Of a DNA stretch of 64,000 nt, positions 41,923-51,053 are shown piece by piece. The notes under the pieces were generated by a model that was not told the origin of the DNA, made no database searches, and was given only the letters and a program-made list of their open reading frames with translations. The position numbers and the translations under genes were made by a program. How positions within the stretch are numbered: the stretch's first letter is position 1; each line of letters opens with the position of its first letter. The stretch comes from Shewanella sp. 10N.286.48.A6 (GTDB lineage Bacteria; Pseudomonadota; Gammaproteobacteria; Enterobacterales; Shewanellaceae): NCBI RefSeq assembly GCF_002873135.1, contig NZ_MCVI01000021.1, forward strand, positions 62,001-126,000, written 5' to 3'.

Positions 41923-44900
41923 ATGTTTGGAGCGTTAAAGCAGTTTGTATTGTTAATCACTTGCGCCTGCGTCACTGTTTTTTTTACGCCTCAAAGCTAT
42001 GGCGAACAATTTCGATTAGAAACCCTGACCATCAGTGACGGTCTACCTTCTTCGAGTATTACTACCCTTTATCAACAAAAAAATGGCTTTATCTGGTTTG
42101 GTACCGATGCGGGTGCCAGTCGCTATGATGGGGTTAACTTCACCAATTTCCAATTTTCATTAAATGATAAACACCATATATCAAACAATTACGTCACTAA
42201 AATCCACGAGGATACAAATGGTGATATATGGATAGCAACCGAAGATGGTCTAAATCAGTTAACCACAGATAATCAGATTATTATTCATGATATGAAATCA
42301 TCAAGTAATGGCTTAGGTTCCAGTTGGATAATAGATATATTTGAAGATGATAATAACGATCTATGGTTTGGCACCGGCTCTGGTGTCAGTCACTATAATA
42401 TAGACACTCAAACCTTTACCCCCTACTTCCTCTATGAAGTTGAAACGGATAAAGCATATGATACCTCTATCGCAGGCTTTTTTTACGATAGTAACCATAA
42501 CATTTGGGTAACCTCAGACTTTGGCTTGGCCAAGGTAAATCGGCTGAAGCAGAAACTGGAATTAGTCAATTTTAACGATAAGCGCACCCAAGAGATCTTT
42601 GACGGAAGCTTATCGACCGTGTATCAGGCTGAAGATGGCCTTGTGTGGATTGGCACTTATCAAAGTGGCTTAATCAAGTTTAACCCTGAAACACTGGCTA
42701 CTGAGGTATTTCAACATCAAGGGGATAATCCCTCCTCCCAGCAACTCGCTTCAAATCAAATTTTTTACATTACCGCTGAAGATAACAATACCCTGTTGAT
42801 TGCGCACGATCATGGTGCCACAAGATTACAACTCGATACCATGACCTTCAGCCATATCAAACATCAAGATTATAATGATAATTCACTTGCTGATGATTAC
42901 GTTGCAAGCATCTTAATCGATTATTCGAACGGTATTTGGTTCGGCACTGGCAATGGTGTATCGCGCTACTCAAGCTTTAAACAAGGCTCTCGATTATATC
43001 GCCCTCACCCTTTTAAACCCGAGTTATCAGGTAATTTCGTTTATTGGTTTGATACCGATAAACAAAATAATATATGGATAGCCACTGATAAAGGTATCGA
43101 TAAGATTAACGCTGGCACAGAAACAATTACCATAGCGCCAATAACAGATGCTGTGATCAATGAACCCTATAGCACCATTGTTGATGAACAAAACAATTTA
43201 TGGATAGCGGGTGCCAATGGCTTATCACAGTATAATATTGATAATGATACTTTAAGGCATTTTAGTAATAGCTCTGACAACCCCCATGGATTCCCCAGTA
43301 ATGAGTTTTACCTCGCCATACCTGACAACAAAGGCAATGTTTGGATAAGCGGTTATTTAGACGTGGGTTTAATACTGTTCAATCCTGATAAAGGCATTTT
43401 AAAGCGCTATTTCGAGCACTACGATAATGCATATCGCTCTGGAGGTAACTTTGCCTTTGATAAGAAAATCATTCATAACGGCGAATTATGGATGGCCACA
43501 ACCAATGCTATTTTCCGAATTAACCCTGAAACTGATGAAGTGAAACACTTGCCTCTAGGTAGTGAGGTTGAAAATATTCGCACCGTCAAAATTTACCAAG
43601 ATGAAGATAATATTATTTGGGTTGCCACTCAAGGGTTAGGGCTGGCTAAAATTGAGATTGGCGAGAAATGGAGTGATGAATTAAACATCCAGTACTTCAC
43701 CAAAGAGCATGGGTTTACCAGCAATACCCTCAAGGGCGTGGTGGGTGATGGTAAAGGAAATTTATGGATCACCTCGCAAGCTAAATTTGCGCACATGGAT
43801 ACAAAAACCAATAAAATCACCCAATACCCCAGTGCCATCACTCAAAAAGACAGTTCATTTTCAGATGGTGCAATAGCAATAAGAAACCACGAGTTACTTA
43901 TTGGCACTAATCATGGTGCCTTTAAAATTGACACCCAGCAGCTAACAAGAAATGACTTTCAGCCTCAAGTGCATATTACTTCGGCACTTGTTGCTAACCA
44001 AGAATATATTGGCCCTAATAGTAATAATCAGCTCGCTAAGTTAAGCCTAGATTATCAAAAAAATATGGTCCAGTTTACCTTTGCCTCATTAGACTTCAGT
44101 GCCCCCACTAAAAACCAGTATCGCTATATGCTGAAAGGGTTTGATAAAGAGTGGACCTATGTCGGTAACACCAACACTGCCACATATACTAACCTCAGTG
44201 CCGGTGAATATAACTTCATCGTACAAGGGAGTAATAGCGACGGCCTATGGAGCCCTCATCAAGCCATATTTGCTTTTAAAATAAACCAAGCTTGGTGGCA
44301 TTACGCCATTATTAGCTTGCTGATAATATGTGCCTTATTACTGTTTTTATACCTATTAACTCGCCATCAAAAAATTACTGAACTTAGAAAAAGAGCGAAC
44401 TTTGATGCGTTAACGGGGTTATCGAATCGCTTCCAATTTAATAGCAAACTTGAAGCGTCCATTAGCATTAAAAATACTCACGCAGCCATTGTTTTTATCG
44501 ACCTTGATTATTTCAAAGAAGTGAATGACACCATGGGCCATGACATTGGTGATGAGCTTATTATTCAGGTCAGTCAGCGTTTAAAAGCCAATATAAAAAG
44601 GGATGACTTATTAGCTCGATTAGGTGGCGATGAATTTGCCATTATCATTCGAAATCATGGTGAGTTGGCTCAATTAGTGACTATTGTTGAACGGATAAGA
44701 GCAATCATTAATTGCGGTTACCAGGTACAACAGCATTGGATCAGTACTTCAGCGAGTATTGGGGTCGCCTGTTACCCTGAAGATGGCCAAGATGCTAAGA
44801 CCTTGCTAAAGCACGCCGACACGGCAATGTATGCCGCCAAGCATGCAGGCCGTAATAGTGCATACTTTTTTAATGAGGCGCTCTCCATCGCCCTGCAAGA

Positions 44901-45705
44901 AAAAATCACTATCAAACAGCAACTGCAACTGGCATTAGAGAATGGTGAATTTGAGTTATTTTATCAACCGAAAGTCTGTTTAGTCAGCGGTGAGATCAGC
45001 TCCTTTGAAGCATTACTGCGTTGGTTTCACCCTAAAGAAGGCATGATCCCGCCTAATCGCTTTATTCCAGAAGCTGAAAGTAACGGTCAAATTATTGAGA
45101 TCGGCTACTGGGTATTAAGACAAGCCTGCATAACCGGCAATCAATGGCATCAGCAAGGGCTATTAAGTGGCAATATTTCAGTCAATATTTCGCCAGTGCA
45201 ACTATCACAGCCGGATATTTGCCAGCAAATTGAAGCGATTTTAGTTGAAACAGGTTTTCCTGCCGAGAAACTGGAGCTCGAGATTACCGAATCATTATTA
45301 ATTGAAAACGTGGAAGTCGCTGAAAAAGTACTTAACCAGCTGCATCAACTGCATATCAGGATTAGTTTAGATGACTTTGGCAAAGGCTATTCTTCATTGA
45401 ATTACCTGACCCATTTCCCGCTTGATACCTTAAAGATTGATAAAGGCTTTATCGATAACTTTATCGATAACAAAGCGGCTGGTAATGTACTTAAAAACAT
45501 TATTAATCTCGGTAAGGACTTGAATATGCAAATTGTTGCCGAAGGTATTGAAACCGAGCTGCAATTATTAAAGTTAATTCAGTATCAATGTCATGTAGGC
45601 CAAGGTTATATCTTCAGCCCAGCGGTCAACGCGCAAAGCGCTTACCAAATGCTTACTGGGGAAACACAATTACTGCCATTGTCTATGCAGCAAAAGGTCA
45701 GCTAA
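41923..45705 (+). CDS. Reg_prop double-propeller GGDEF-EAL membrane protein
   Basis: A 1260-residue c-di-GMP enzyme with an extracytoplasmic sensor. A signal peptide is followed by 14 propeller repeats (such as IWFGTDAGASRYDG, IWIATEDGLNQL, LWIAGANGLSQYN), enough for two seven-bladed propellers. Next come a Y_Y_Y domain (about 715-785), a membrane helix (about 795-815), GGDEF (intact RLGGDEFAI near 900) and EAL (FEALLRW near 1028). The EAL catalytic set is complete: VNISPVQL, EITES, LDDFGKGYSS, LKIDKGF, EGIE. The inhibitory-site Arg of GGDEF (RxxD) is Lys here (KRDD). Either or both activities could operate. The ligand is unknown. Confidence 0.94.
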   Translation: MFGALKQFVLLITCACVTVFFTPQSYGEQFRLETLTISDGLPSSSITTLYQQKNGFIWFGTDAGASRYDGVNFTNFQFSLNDKHHISNNYVTKIHEDTNGDIWIATEDGLNQLTTDNQIIIHDMKSSSNGLGSSWIIDIFEDDNNDLWFGTGSGVSHYNIDTQTFTPYFLYEVETDKAYDTSIAGFFYDSNHNIWVTSDFGLAKVNRLKQKLELVNFNDKRTQEIFDGSLSTVYQAEDGLVWIGTYQSGLIKFNPETLATEVFQHQGDNPSSQQLASNQIFYITAEDNNTLLIAHDHGATRLQLDTMTFSHIKHQDYNDNSLADDYVASILIDYSNGIWFGTGNGVSRYSSFKQGSRLYRPHPFKPELSGNFVYWFDTDKQNNIWIATDKGIDKINAGTETITIAPITDAVINEPYSTIVDEQNNLWIAGANGLSQYNIDNDTLRHFSNSSDNPHGFPSNEFYLAIPDNKGNVWISGYLDVGLILFNPDKGILKRYFEHYDNAYRSGGNFAFDKKIIHNGELWMATTNAIFRINPETDEVKHLPLGSEVENIRTVKIYQDEDNIIWVATQGLGLAKIEIGEKWSDELNIQYFTKEHGFTSNTLKGVVGDGKGNLWITSQAKFAHMDTKTNKITQYPSAITQKDSSFSDGAIAIRNHELLIGTNHGAFKIDTQQLTRNDFQPQVHITSALVANQEYIGPNSNNQLAKLSLDYQKNMVQFTFASLDFSAPTKNQYRYMLKGFDKEWTYVGNTNTATYTNLSAGEYNFIVQGSNSDGLWSPHQAIFAFKINQAWWHYAIISLLIICALLLFLYLLTRHQKITELRKRANFDALTGLSNRFQFNSKLEASISIKNTHAAIVFIDLDYFKEVNDTMGHDIGDELIIQVSQRLKANIKRDDLLARLGGDEFAIIIRNHGELAQLVTIVERIRAIINCGYQVQQHWISTSASIGVACYPEDGQDAKTLLKHADTAMYAAKHAGRNSAYFFNEALSIALQEKITIKQQLQLALENGEFELFYQPKVCLVSGEISSFEALLRWFHPKEGMIPPNRFIPEAESNGQIIEIGYWVLRQACITGNQWHQQGLLSGNISVNISPVQLSQPDICQQIEAILVETGFPAEKLELEITESLLIENVEVAEKVLNQLHQLHIRISLDDFGKGYSSLNYLTHFPLDTLKIDKGFIDNFIDNKAAGNVLKNIINLGKDLNMQIVAEGIETELQLLKLIQYQCHVGQGYIFSPAVNAQSAYQMLTGETQLLPLSMQQKVS

Positions 45706-45708
45706 AAA

Positions 45709-45737
45709 TTAAGCATCAGTTTGACTGTGATGCTTAA
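45709..45737 (+). terminator. Hairpin after the propeller gene
   Basis: Ten-base-pair stem TTAAGCATCA / TGATGCTTAA with a nine-base loop, right after the stop. No T run follows, so its strength as a terminator is uncertain. Confidence 0.55.
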
Positions 45738-45884
45738 AGCTACTCACAATGCAATATCGTTGCAGGTCTGAGCAGTATGTAACTGAGGTATATCAACAGC
45801 AAGAGTCTGTTTAAAGTGGTTTAAATAGGTGACAATAAGCATCCGTTTTACCTTAATAACCAAATCAGCCTAACTGAGTAGCGA

Positions 45885-46319
45885 ATGAGCACAAAAACAA
45901 TAGCATATAGCCCAATATTTCACTTTCCGGTGCAAATCTATTATGAAGACACCGACTTTTCTGGGGTTGTGTATCATCCTAACTTTTTAAAGTATTTCGA
46001 AAGAGCCAGAGAGCATGTTATTGGGGCCGATGTACTAAATAGCTTATGGCAGCTACAACAATTGGGATTTGCAGTGTATCGCACCGATATGCTTTGTCAT
46101 GATGGGGTTGAGTTTGCAGATATTGTTGATGTTCGCACTCGATATTATTTTGAAAGTAAATATCGTACTGTGTGGCAACAGGAAATTTGGCGACCTAATG
46201 CTAACAAGCCTGCTGTGACAGCGACCATAGAAATGGTTTGTATGAATCAACAACGACAAATGGCGCCGATGCCAGTTGAGCTGATCGCACAGTTACGATC
46301 ACAATTTGGTCAAGATTAG
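45885..46319 (+). CDS. YbgC-like acyl-CoA thioesterase
   Basis: A 144-residue hotdog-fold thioesterase. The active-site segment YYEDTDFSGVVYHPNFLKYF, followed by ERAREHVI, is the YbgC/4HBT signature with the catalytic Asp. Family members hydrolyse short-chain or aromatic acyl-CoA. It is not next to tol-pal, where the classical ybgC lies, so it may be a second paralogue. It stands between the c-di-GMP genes and converges on the following one. Confidence 0.9.
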   Translation: MSTKTIAYSPIFHFPVQIYYEDTDFSGVVYHPNFLKYFERAREHVIGADVLNSLWQLQQLGFAVYRTDMLCHDGVEFADIVDVRTRYYFESKYRTVWQQEIWRPNANKPAVTATIEMVCMNQQRQMAPMPVELIAQLRSQFGQD

Positions 46320-46334
46320 CTATTTAGCAATAAA

Positions 46335-47828
46335 TTACGTCGCGCTAACCGGATTAGTTAACTGAGCTAAACAATGCTCTAACTCACTAGGCCGAAGGGG
46401 TTTACTAAAATAATCCCCTTGGATGGTATTGGCGCCAAATCCAATCAAGGTATCAAATACCGCCTTTGTTTCAACCCCTTCAACCGTGACATTAAACCCT
46501 AAGCTGCTAGCTAAATCTATGCTGGTTTTGACAATTTTGTTAGCTTGTAAATCACAATTAAAATCGTCCAAAAATGCTTTATCAATCTTTACCTCATCCA
46601 CTGGAAGATGGCGCAGGTAAGCAAGAGAAGAGTGGCCGGTGCCAAAATCATCAATGGCGATGGAGACGCCGATGTCTCTGAGGGTATTTAGCGTTTCTAT
46701 GGTGCTGTTCAAATCAATCATCAAGGCGCTTTCAGTAATTTCTATGGTCAAGTTTTGCGCAGGCACTTTATATTGCAGCAACTTACTGCTTATGATGATC
46801 GGAAGCTGTTTATTCTCTAAATCTTTGGTGGACAAATTCACTGCCACTTTGATATTTAAACCTTTGTTAATCCACTTAACCTGTTGTTTTAACACTTCAT
46901 CCAGCGCCCAATGGCTAACTAAATCGATAATGCCAGTATGCTCAGCTAATGGAATAAACTCCGAAGGAGAAATGTCACCAAGACCAGCATGTTTCCAACG
47001 AATGAGAGCTTCAACTTGATGACAAGCACCTGAGTTCATGTCCAGCTTTGGTTGATATACCATGTACAATTGATTCTGCTTTAAACCTTTTGGTAAGCTA
47101 TTGATAATTAATAATTCACGATATTGGGCTTTATCATCATCTTGATTATAAAAAGCAACAGAGCCACTGCTGCGCTTAGCTTTTTTAAGGGCTAAATCCA
47201 GCCTTCTTAGCATTAAACTGACATCAGCATGGTGTTTATTTAACTCCAATACACCTAGTTGAACTTTAATACAGATTGGCGTTTGAGCAATTTCAAATGG
47301 TCGTTGTAAATGCTGCTTCATATCCTGTAAATCCTGGCTCAATAATGAATTGGGATAAAAAAGCAAAAACTCATTACCATTCATTCGCGATACAAACGCA
47401 GGGGGGGTAGTTAAGCCTTTAATCCTCACTGCAAATGCTTGCAATAATTGATCGCCAAAAACAAAGCCAAATAAGTCATTCACAAATCTAAACTGTTGAA
47501 TATCGACCAAAATCAACATACCTTCGGTCGCTGGCATTTTGGCAAACATTTTGCGTTTAAAGCCCACTCGATTGGACAGTCCTGTTAGTTTGTCACGATC
47601 AAGATTAACAGGATTATTTTTGTGTAGTTGATTTAGATTGCGAATAAGGGGTTTAAAAGCCCGAGGGGTATGTTTGAAACTTAACGGTAGTTTATTGCTA
47701 CTATTGACATCAAGGGTTTGGGTTAACTCATTAATAAAGCGCCCTTGCTGAAAATAGCCACCCAGTACAATACCGAGCAGCAAAACTAAGCCAATAAACA
47801 CAATGATCATTATTTCAACAGTTAACAC
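46335..47828 (-). CDS. GGDEF (degenerate)-EAL c-di-GMP phosphodiesterase
   Basis: A 497-residue protein with one N-terminal membrane helix (about residues 6-25). Its GGDEF domain has RMNGNEF at 149-154 in place of RGGDEF, so cyclase activity is unlikely. The EAL domain is complete: QVEALIRW (EAL at 273-275), VNLSTKDL, EITESAL, IDDFGTGHSSL, VKIDKAFL, VEGVET. It should therefore degrade c-di-GMP. The start is GTG 47828, or ATG 47810. It converges on the YbgC-like gene 15 bases away. Confidence 0.92.
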   Translation of the reverse strand: MLTVEIMIIVFIGLVLLLGIVLGGYFQQGRFINELTQTLDVNSSNKLPLSFKHTPRAFKPLIRNLNQLHKNNPVNLDRDKLTGLSNRVGFKRKMFAKMPATEGMLILVDIQQFRFVNDLFGFVFGDQLLQAFAVRIKGLTTPPAFVSRMNGNEFLLFYPNSLLSQDLQDMKQHLQRPFEIAQTPICIKVQLGVLELNKHHADVSLMLRRLDLALKKAKRSSGSVAFYNQDDDKAQYRELLIINSLPKGLKQNQLYMVYQPKLDMNSGACHQVEALIRWKHAGLGDISPSEFIPLAEHTGIIDLVSHWALDEVLKQQVKWINKGLNIKVAVNLSTKDLENKQLPIIISSKLLQYKVPAQNLTIEITESALMIDLNSTIETLNTLRDIGVSIAIDDFGTGHSSLAYLRHLPVDEVKIDKAFLDDFNCDLQANKIVKTSIDLASSLGFNVTVEGVETKAVFDTLIGFGANTIQGDYFSKPLRPSELEHCLAQLTNPVSAT

Positions 47829-47910
47829 AACCGAGTGCCTCTATTATCTTGCTTTATTAGCGTTAGCCTTATTAGCGTTAACTCAATAGCCATCGGGCTT
47901 GAATTTATGC

Positions 47911-48753
47911 TTATTGATAACTCTGTTTTATCGAATGATAAACATCTAAAAACTCATCACTCTCTAAATCTTCAGGGGTAACTGGTAAGCCTCTTGTGGC
48001 AAATAATGCTAACCGCTGCTCAAGCTCGGGACCTGCTCTTAACTCACCAGAGTAATAGGCCGCTGAGCGAATAAAGTCTAAATAAGTGACCTGCTCAGAG
48101 ATGTAATGCAAATCAGCCCAGCGCTCAACCACTTCCATCACTTCAGGGGCAAAGTCCCACGTTTTTAAAATAGCTCTACCTATTGGCCCTTGCATTTTAC
48201 GTACGAGACCGCGTAATTGTTCAATACTGGTAAAGGTATCAGGCCTTGTTTCAGCTTCTGATAACACAGGTAGCGCGCCAATATTGTGCACTAAGCCAGC
48301 CAAGGTCAATGTTTCAGCATCTAACCTTTTACTGGGGTTGCGCTTATTATAAATTGCAAGTAATGCCCCTGCCGCTGCTGTCACTTCAATGGAGGTTTGC
48401 CATACTTCATCCATCACCTCCCATACCATTTCATTGGTTGAGATAAAAAGTTGCTCTAACGCCACTGAAGTGACAATGGTTTTAATCTGCACTAAGCCAA
48501 TTCGATTAACCGCAGCACTGATATTTTCAGCTTTTTTACCACGGCTATACAATGCACTATTTGCCACCTTAATAATGCGCGCCGAAATCGCCGCATCTTG
48601 GCCAATAATATCACCCACTTGCTTCAAGCTGCTATTAGGGTTTGATACCACCTCTTGCACTCTCATGGCAACTTCAGGAAGCGTTGGCAGTACCAATGCG
48701 TCATCTTTAAGCTTTTTCAGTAAACCCACTAGGAGTTGGTGTTCAGTCGTCAT
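47911..48753 (-). CDS. HDOD domain protein
   Basis: A 280-residue protein formed by one HDOD domain: LPTLPEVAMRVQEVVSNPNSS, then GQDAAISARIIKVANSA with the family helix, then AGLVHNIGALPVL. HDOD proteins are non-enzymatic signalling adaptors, often beside c-di-GMP or two-component genes, as here. The ATG at 48753 is chosen; a TTG lies one codon further up. It has no strong ribosome site. It is upstream of and co-directional with the GGDEF/EAL gene at 46335-47828. Confidence 0.9.
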   Translation of the reverse strand: MTTEHQLLVGLLKKLKDDALVLPTLPEVAMRVQEVVSNPNSSLKQVGDIIGQDAAISARIIKVANSALYSRGKKAENISAAVNRIGLVQIKTIVTSVALEQLFISTNEMVWEVMDEVWQTSIEVTAAAGALLAIYNKRNPSKRLDAETLTLAGLVHNIGALPVLSEAETRPDTFTSIEQLRGLVRKMQGPIGRAILKTWDFAPEVMEVVERWADLHYISEQVTYLDFIRSAAYYSGELRAGPELEQRLALFATRGLPVTPEDLESDEFLDVYHSIKQSYQ

Positions 48754-48979
48754 CAATTCAGCCCGTTGTATTATTATTATCGCTTTGTAAGCAATTGTAC
48801 CAGTTATGTGGCTTATTTGAATAAAGAAAAAGAACGACTATGGGGATTTTATTCCATTAAAGATGATCAAATTTGACTGTAACCGCAATCACAGAGGAAA
48901 AATTTGCATTCAGCAGCCATACTTCAGTAAAATGCCGCCCCCGCGCTGTGTGCGAGTTTTCATCAAATTGAGAGTTATT

Positions 48980-50380
48980 ATGTTTAGACCAGAGCTATTG
49001 TCTCCAGCTGGAACCCTTAAAAATATGCGCTACGCATTTGCCTACGGTGCAGATGCTGTATATGCCGGTCAGCCTCGTTATAGCCTTCGAGTTCGTAATA
49101 ATGACTTCAAAATGGAAAACCTCGCCATGGGGATCCAGGAAGCCCATGCGCTCAATAAAAAATTATATGTGGTCAGCAACATTGCGCCCCACAATGCCAA
49201 GCTAAAAACCTACATTCGTGATATGGAACCTGTCGTGGCGATGAAACCTGACGCCATAATCATGTCAGATCCAGGCCTTATCATGATGGTGAGAGAAGCC
49301 TTTCCCGATCAAGTAGTGCATTTATCAGTACAAGCCAATGCCATTAACTGGGCTTCGGTGAAGTTTTGGCAGCAACAAGGTATTAAACGCGTTATTTTAT
49401 CTCGAGAATTGTCGTTAGATGAAATTGAAGAAATTCGTCAGCAATGCCCTGATATTGAATTAGAAGTATTTGTCCATGGCGCATTATGTATGGCTTACTC
49501 AGGCCGTTGCTTACTCTCTGGTTACATCAATAAGCGCGACCCTAACCAAGGCACTTGCACCAATGCTTGTCGTTGGAAGTACGATGTCCATGAAGCCAAG
49601 CAAACTGAAACCGGTGACATTATTGCGGTAAACCCACAAGGGCTTGTTGACCAACATGGTGTGCAGTTAGAGACGCCGCCAACATTGGGCGCAGGTCAGC
49701 CATCAAGTGAAGTGGTGTTATTGCAAGAACCAGGACGCCCAGGCGAATATATGCCTGCTTATGAAGATGAGCATGGTACTTATATTATGAACTCAAAAGA
49801 TTTACGTGCCATTCAACACGTTGAGCGTTTAACCAAAATGGGTGTCGACTCATTAAAAATTGAAGGCCGTACTAAATCTTTTTATTACGTAGCGAGAACC
49901 GCACAGTTATATCGTCAAGCCATTGAGGATGCTGTGGCAGGTAAAGATTTTGACCGCACGCTAATGCATAACCTTGAAGGCTTGGCGCATCGTGGTTATA
50001 CCGAAGGCTTCTTACGTCGTCACGTTCATGACGAATACCAGAACTATGATTACGGCTACTCAATCAGTGATACCCAACAATTTGTTGGTGAATTTACCGG
50101 TAAACGCAATGATGCCGGCGCAGCTGAAATTGACGTTAAGAACAAGTTCTCTGTCGGTGACAGTGTTGAATTGATGACCCCGCAAGGCAATATCACCTTA
50201 ACCATTTCAGAATTAGTTAATCGCAAAGGTGAATCAGTAGAAGCCGGGTTAGGTTCAGGGCACTTTGTATTCTTAGCTGTGCCGGCAGAAGTCGAGCTGG
50301 ATAAAGCAATTTTAATGCGCAATCTGCCTCAAGGGCAAGATAGCCGCAATCCACATCAAGCGATTGAACCCGTTACCTAG
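48980..50380 (+). CDS. trhP: tRNA 5-hydroxyuridine synthase TrhP (YegQ, U32 family)
   Basis: Hydroxylates uridine 34 of some tRNAs using prephenate and an iron-sulfur cluster. The start ATG 48980 (MFRPELLSPAGTLKNMRYAF) gives 466 residues and aligns from the first residue with E. coli YegQ. The U32 signature is seen as LEVFVHGALCMAYSGRCLLS and GTCTNACRWKYDV, which supply cluster cysteines. EYMPAYEDEHGTYIMNSKDL and LKIEGRTKSFYYVARTAQ are also conserved. A longer frame to 48863 adds 39 residues with no family support. Confidence 0.95.
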   Translation: MFRPELLSPAGTLKNMRYAFAYGADAVYAGQPRYSLRVRNNDFKMENLAMGIQEAHALNKKLYVVSNIAPHNAKLKTYIRDMEPVVAMKPDAIIMSDPGLIMMVREAFPDQVVHLSVQANAINWASVKFWQQQGIKRVILSRELSLDEIEEIRQQCPDIELEVFVHGALCMAYSGRCLLSGYINKRDPNQGTCTNACRWKYDVHEAKQTETGDIIAVNPQGLVDQHGVQLETPPTLGAGQPSSEVVLLQEPGRPGEYMPAYEDEHGTYIMNSKDLRAIQHVERLTKMGVDSLKIEGRTKSFYYVARTAQLYRQAIEDAVAGKDFDRTLMHNLEGLAHRGYTEGFLRRHVHDEYQNYDYGYSISDTQQFVGEFTGKRNDAGAAEIDVKNKFSVGDSVELMTPQGNITLTISELVNRKGESVEAGLGSGHFVFLAVPAEVELDKAILMRNLPQGQDSRNPHQAIEPVT

Positions 50381-51053
50381 ACCTGCTACATAAGTCAGTC
50401 TAACCAGGGGATGGTTATCCGTTTTCAGCTGTTGCAGTTATTGCCTTTTAGGCCATAACTGTGACTGTTGAGAAAGTGTTTACCCGCCAATGCAATACAA
50501 GCCACCACTTTGACTCAATCTCTACCTTTGACTCAATCTCTACCTTTCACTCAACTTCTATCACCTACTCAACTTCTATCACCTACTCAACTCTATCACC
50601 TACCCAACTCTATCGCCCACTCAAGATCCAGCCTACTACATATAAAAACTCATGACCTATCATTTAGTCAGTTATCACCTATCATTTATTTATTATTGGC
50701 CAAGGTTGGTCAAAACTTGAAGGGTTAGATCCTTCAAATGTGAGTTCCTCTAATCTATGCTATTAATTAATATCAGTAATAAGTTTTACAGCGGCAAAAT
50801 TTTATCATTAACGCAACATCAGCAACAAACTCAAAGCGATACGAGCAACCGAAGCTAACAAAGCCGTAACCCTAAGCCCTGAGATATTTATTATTCGCAC
50901 CCAAAGACACGCTTGCGCAACAAAAGTATCAAAGTGTGCTTTACATTATCCAAATTTAGAGCAAAGCTGTTTAAAGTAGCTTTTATGGTGCTTGCCGTTT
51001 CACATGTTGCCAGTTTTTACTATTTTTATTGCATGAATAAATGAGGATAAAAA
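50381..51053 (+). other. trhP-amidohydrolase intergenic region
   Basis: 673 bases. It holds the tandem array at 50509-50614, a repeated ACCTATCATTTA (about 50655 and 50673) and a GAAGGGT...ATCCTTC hairpin near 50720. Short open frames across the array arise from the repeat and lack start signals. The promoter of the amidohydrolase gene must lie near the end; GAGGA precedes its ATG. Confidence 0.6.
50509..50614 (+). repeat. 18/17-base tandem repeat array
   Basis: Six consecutive units: two exact copies of TTTGACTCAATCTCTACC, then TTTCACTCAACTTCTATC, ACCTACTCAACTTCTATC, ACCTACTCAACTCTATC and ACCTACCCAACTCTATC. The gradual change along the array shows stepwise duplication. The plus strand is nearly free of G. 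Confidence 0.93.

Noticed and set aside
50509..50614. Possible CRISPR array
   Set aside because: The units are directly adjacent with no unique spacers, and there are no cas genes.
50461..50728. Two overlapping open frames across the tandem array (Ser/Thr/Phe/Tyr-rich and Leu/Pro/Gln-rich)
   Set aside because: Their composition is just the repeat translated; no ribosome site, no family resemblance.
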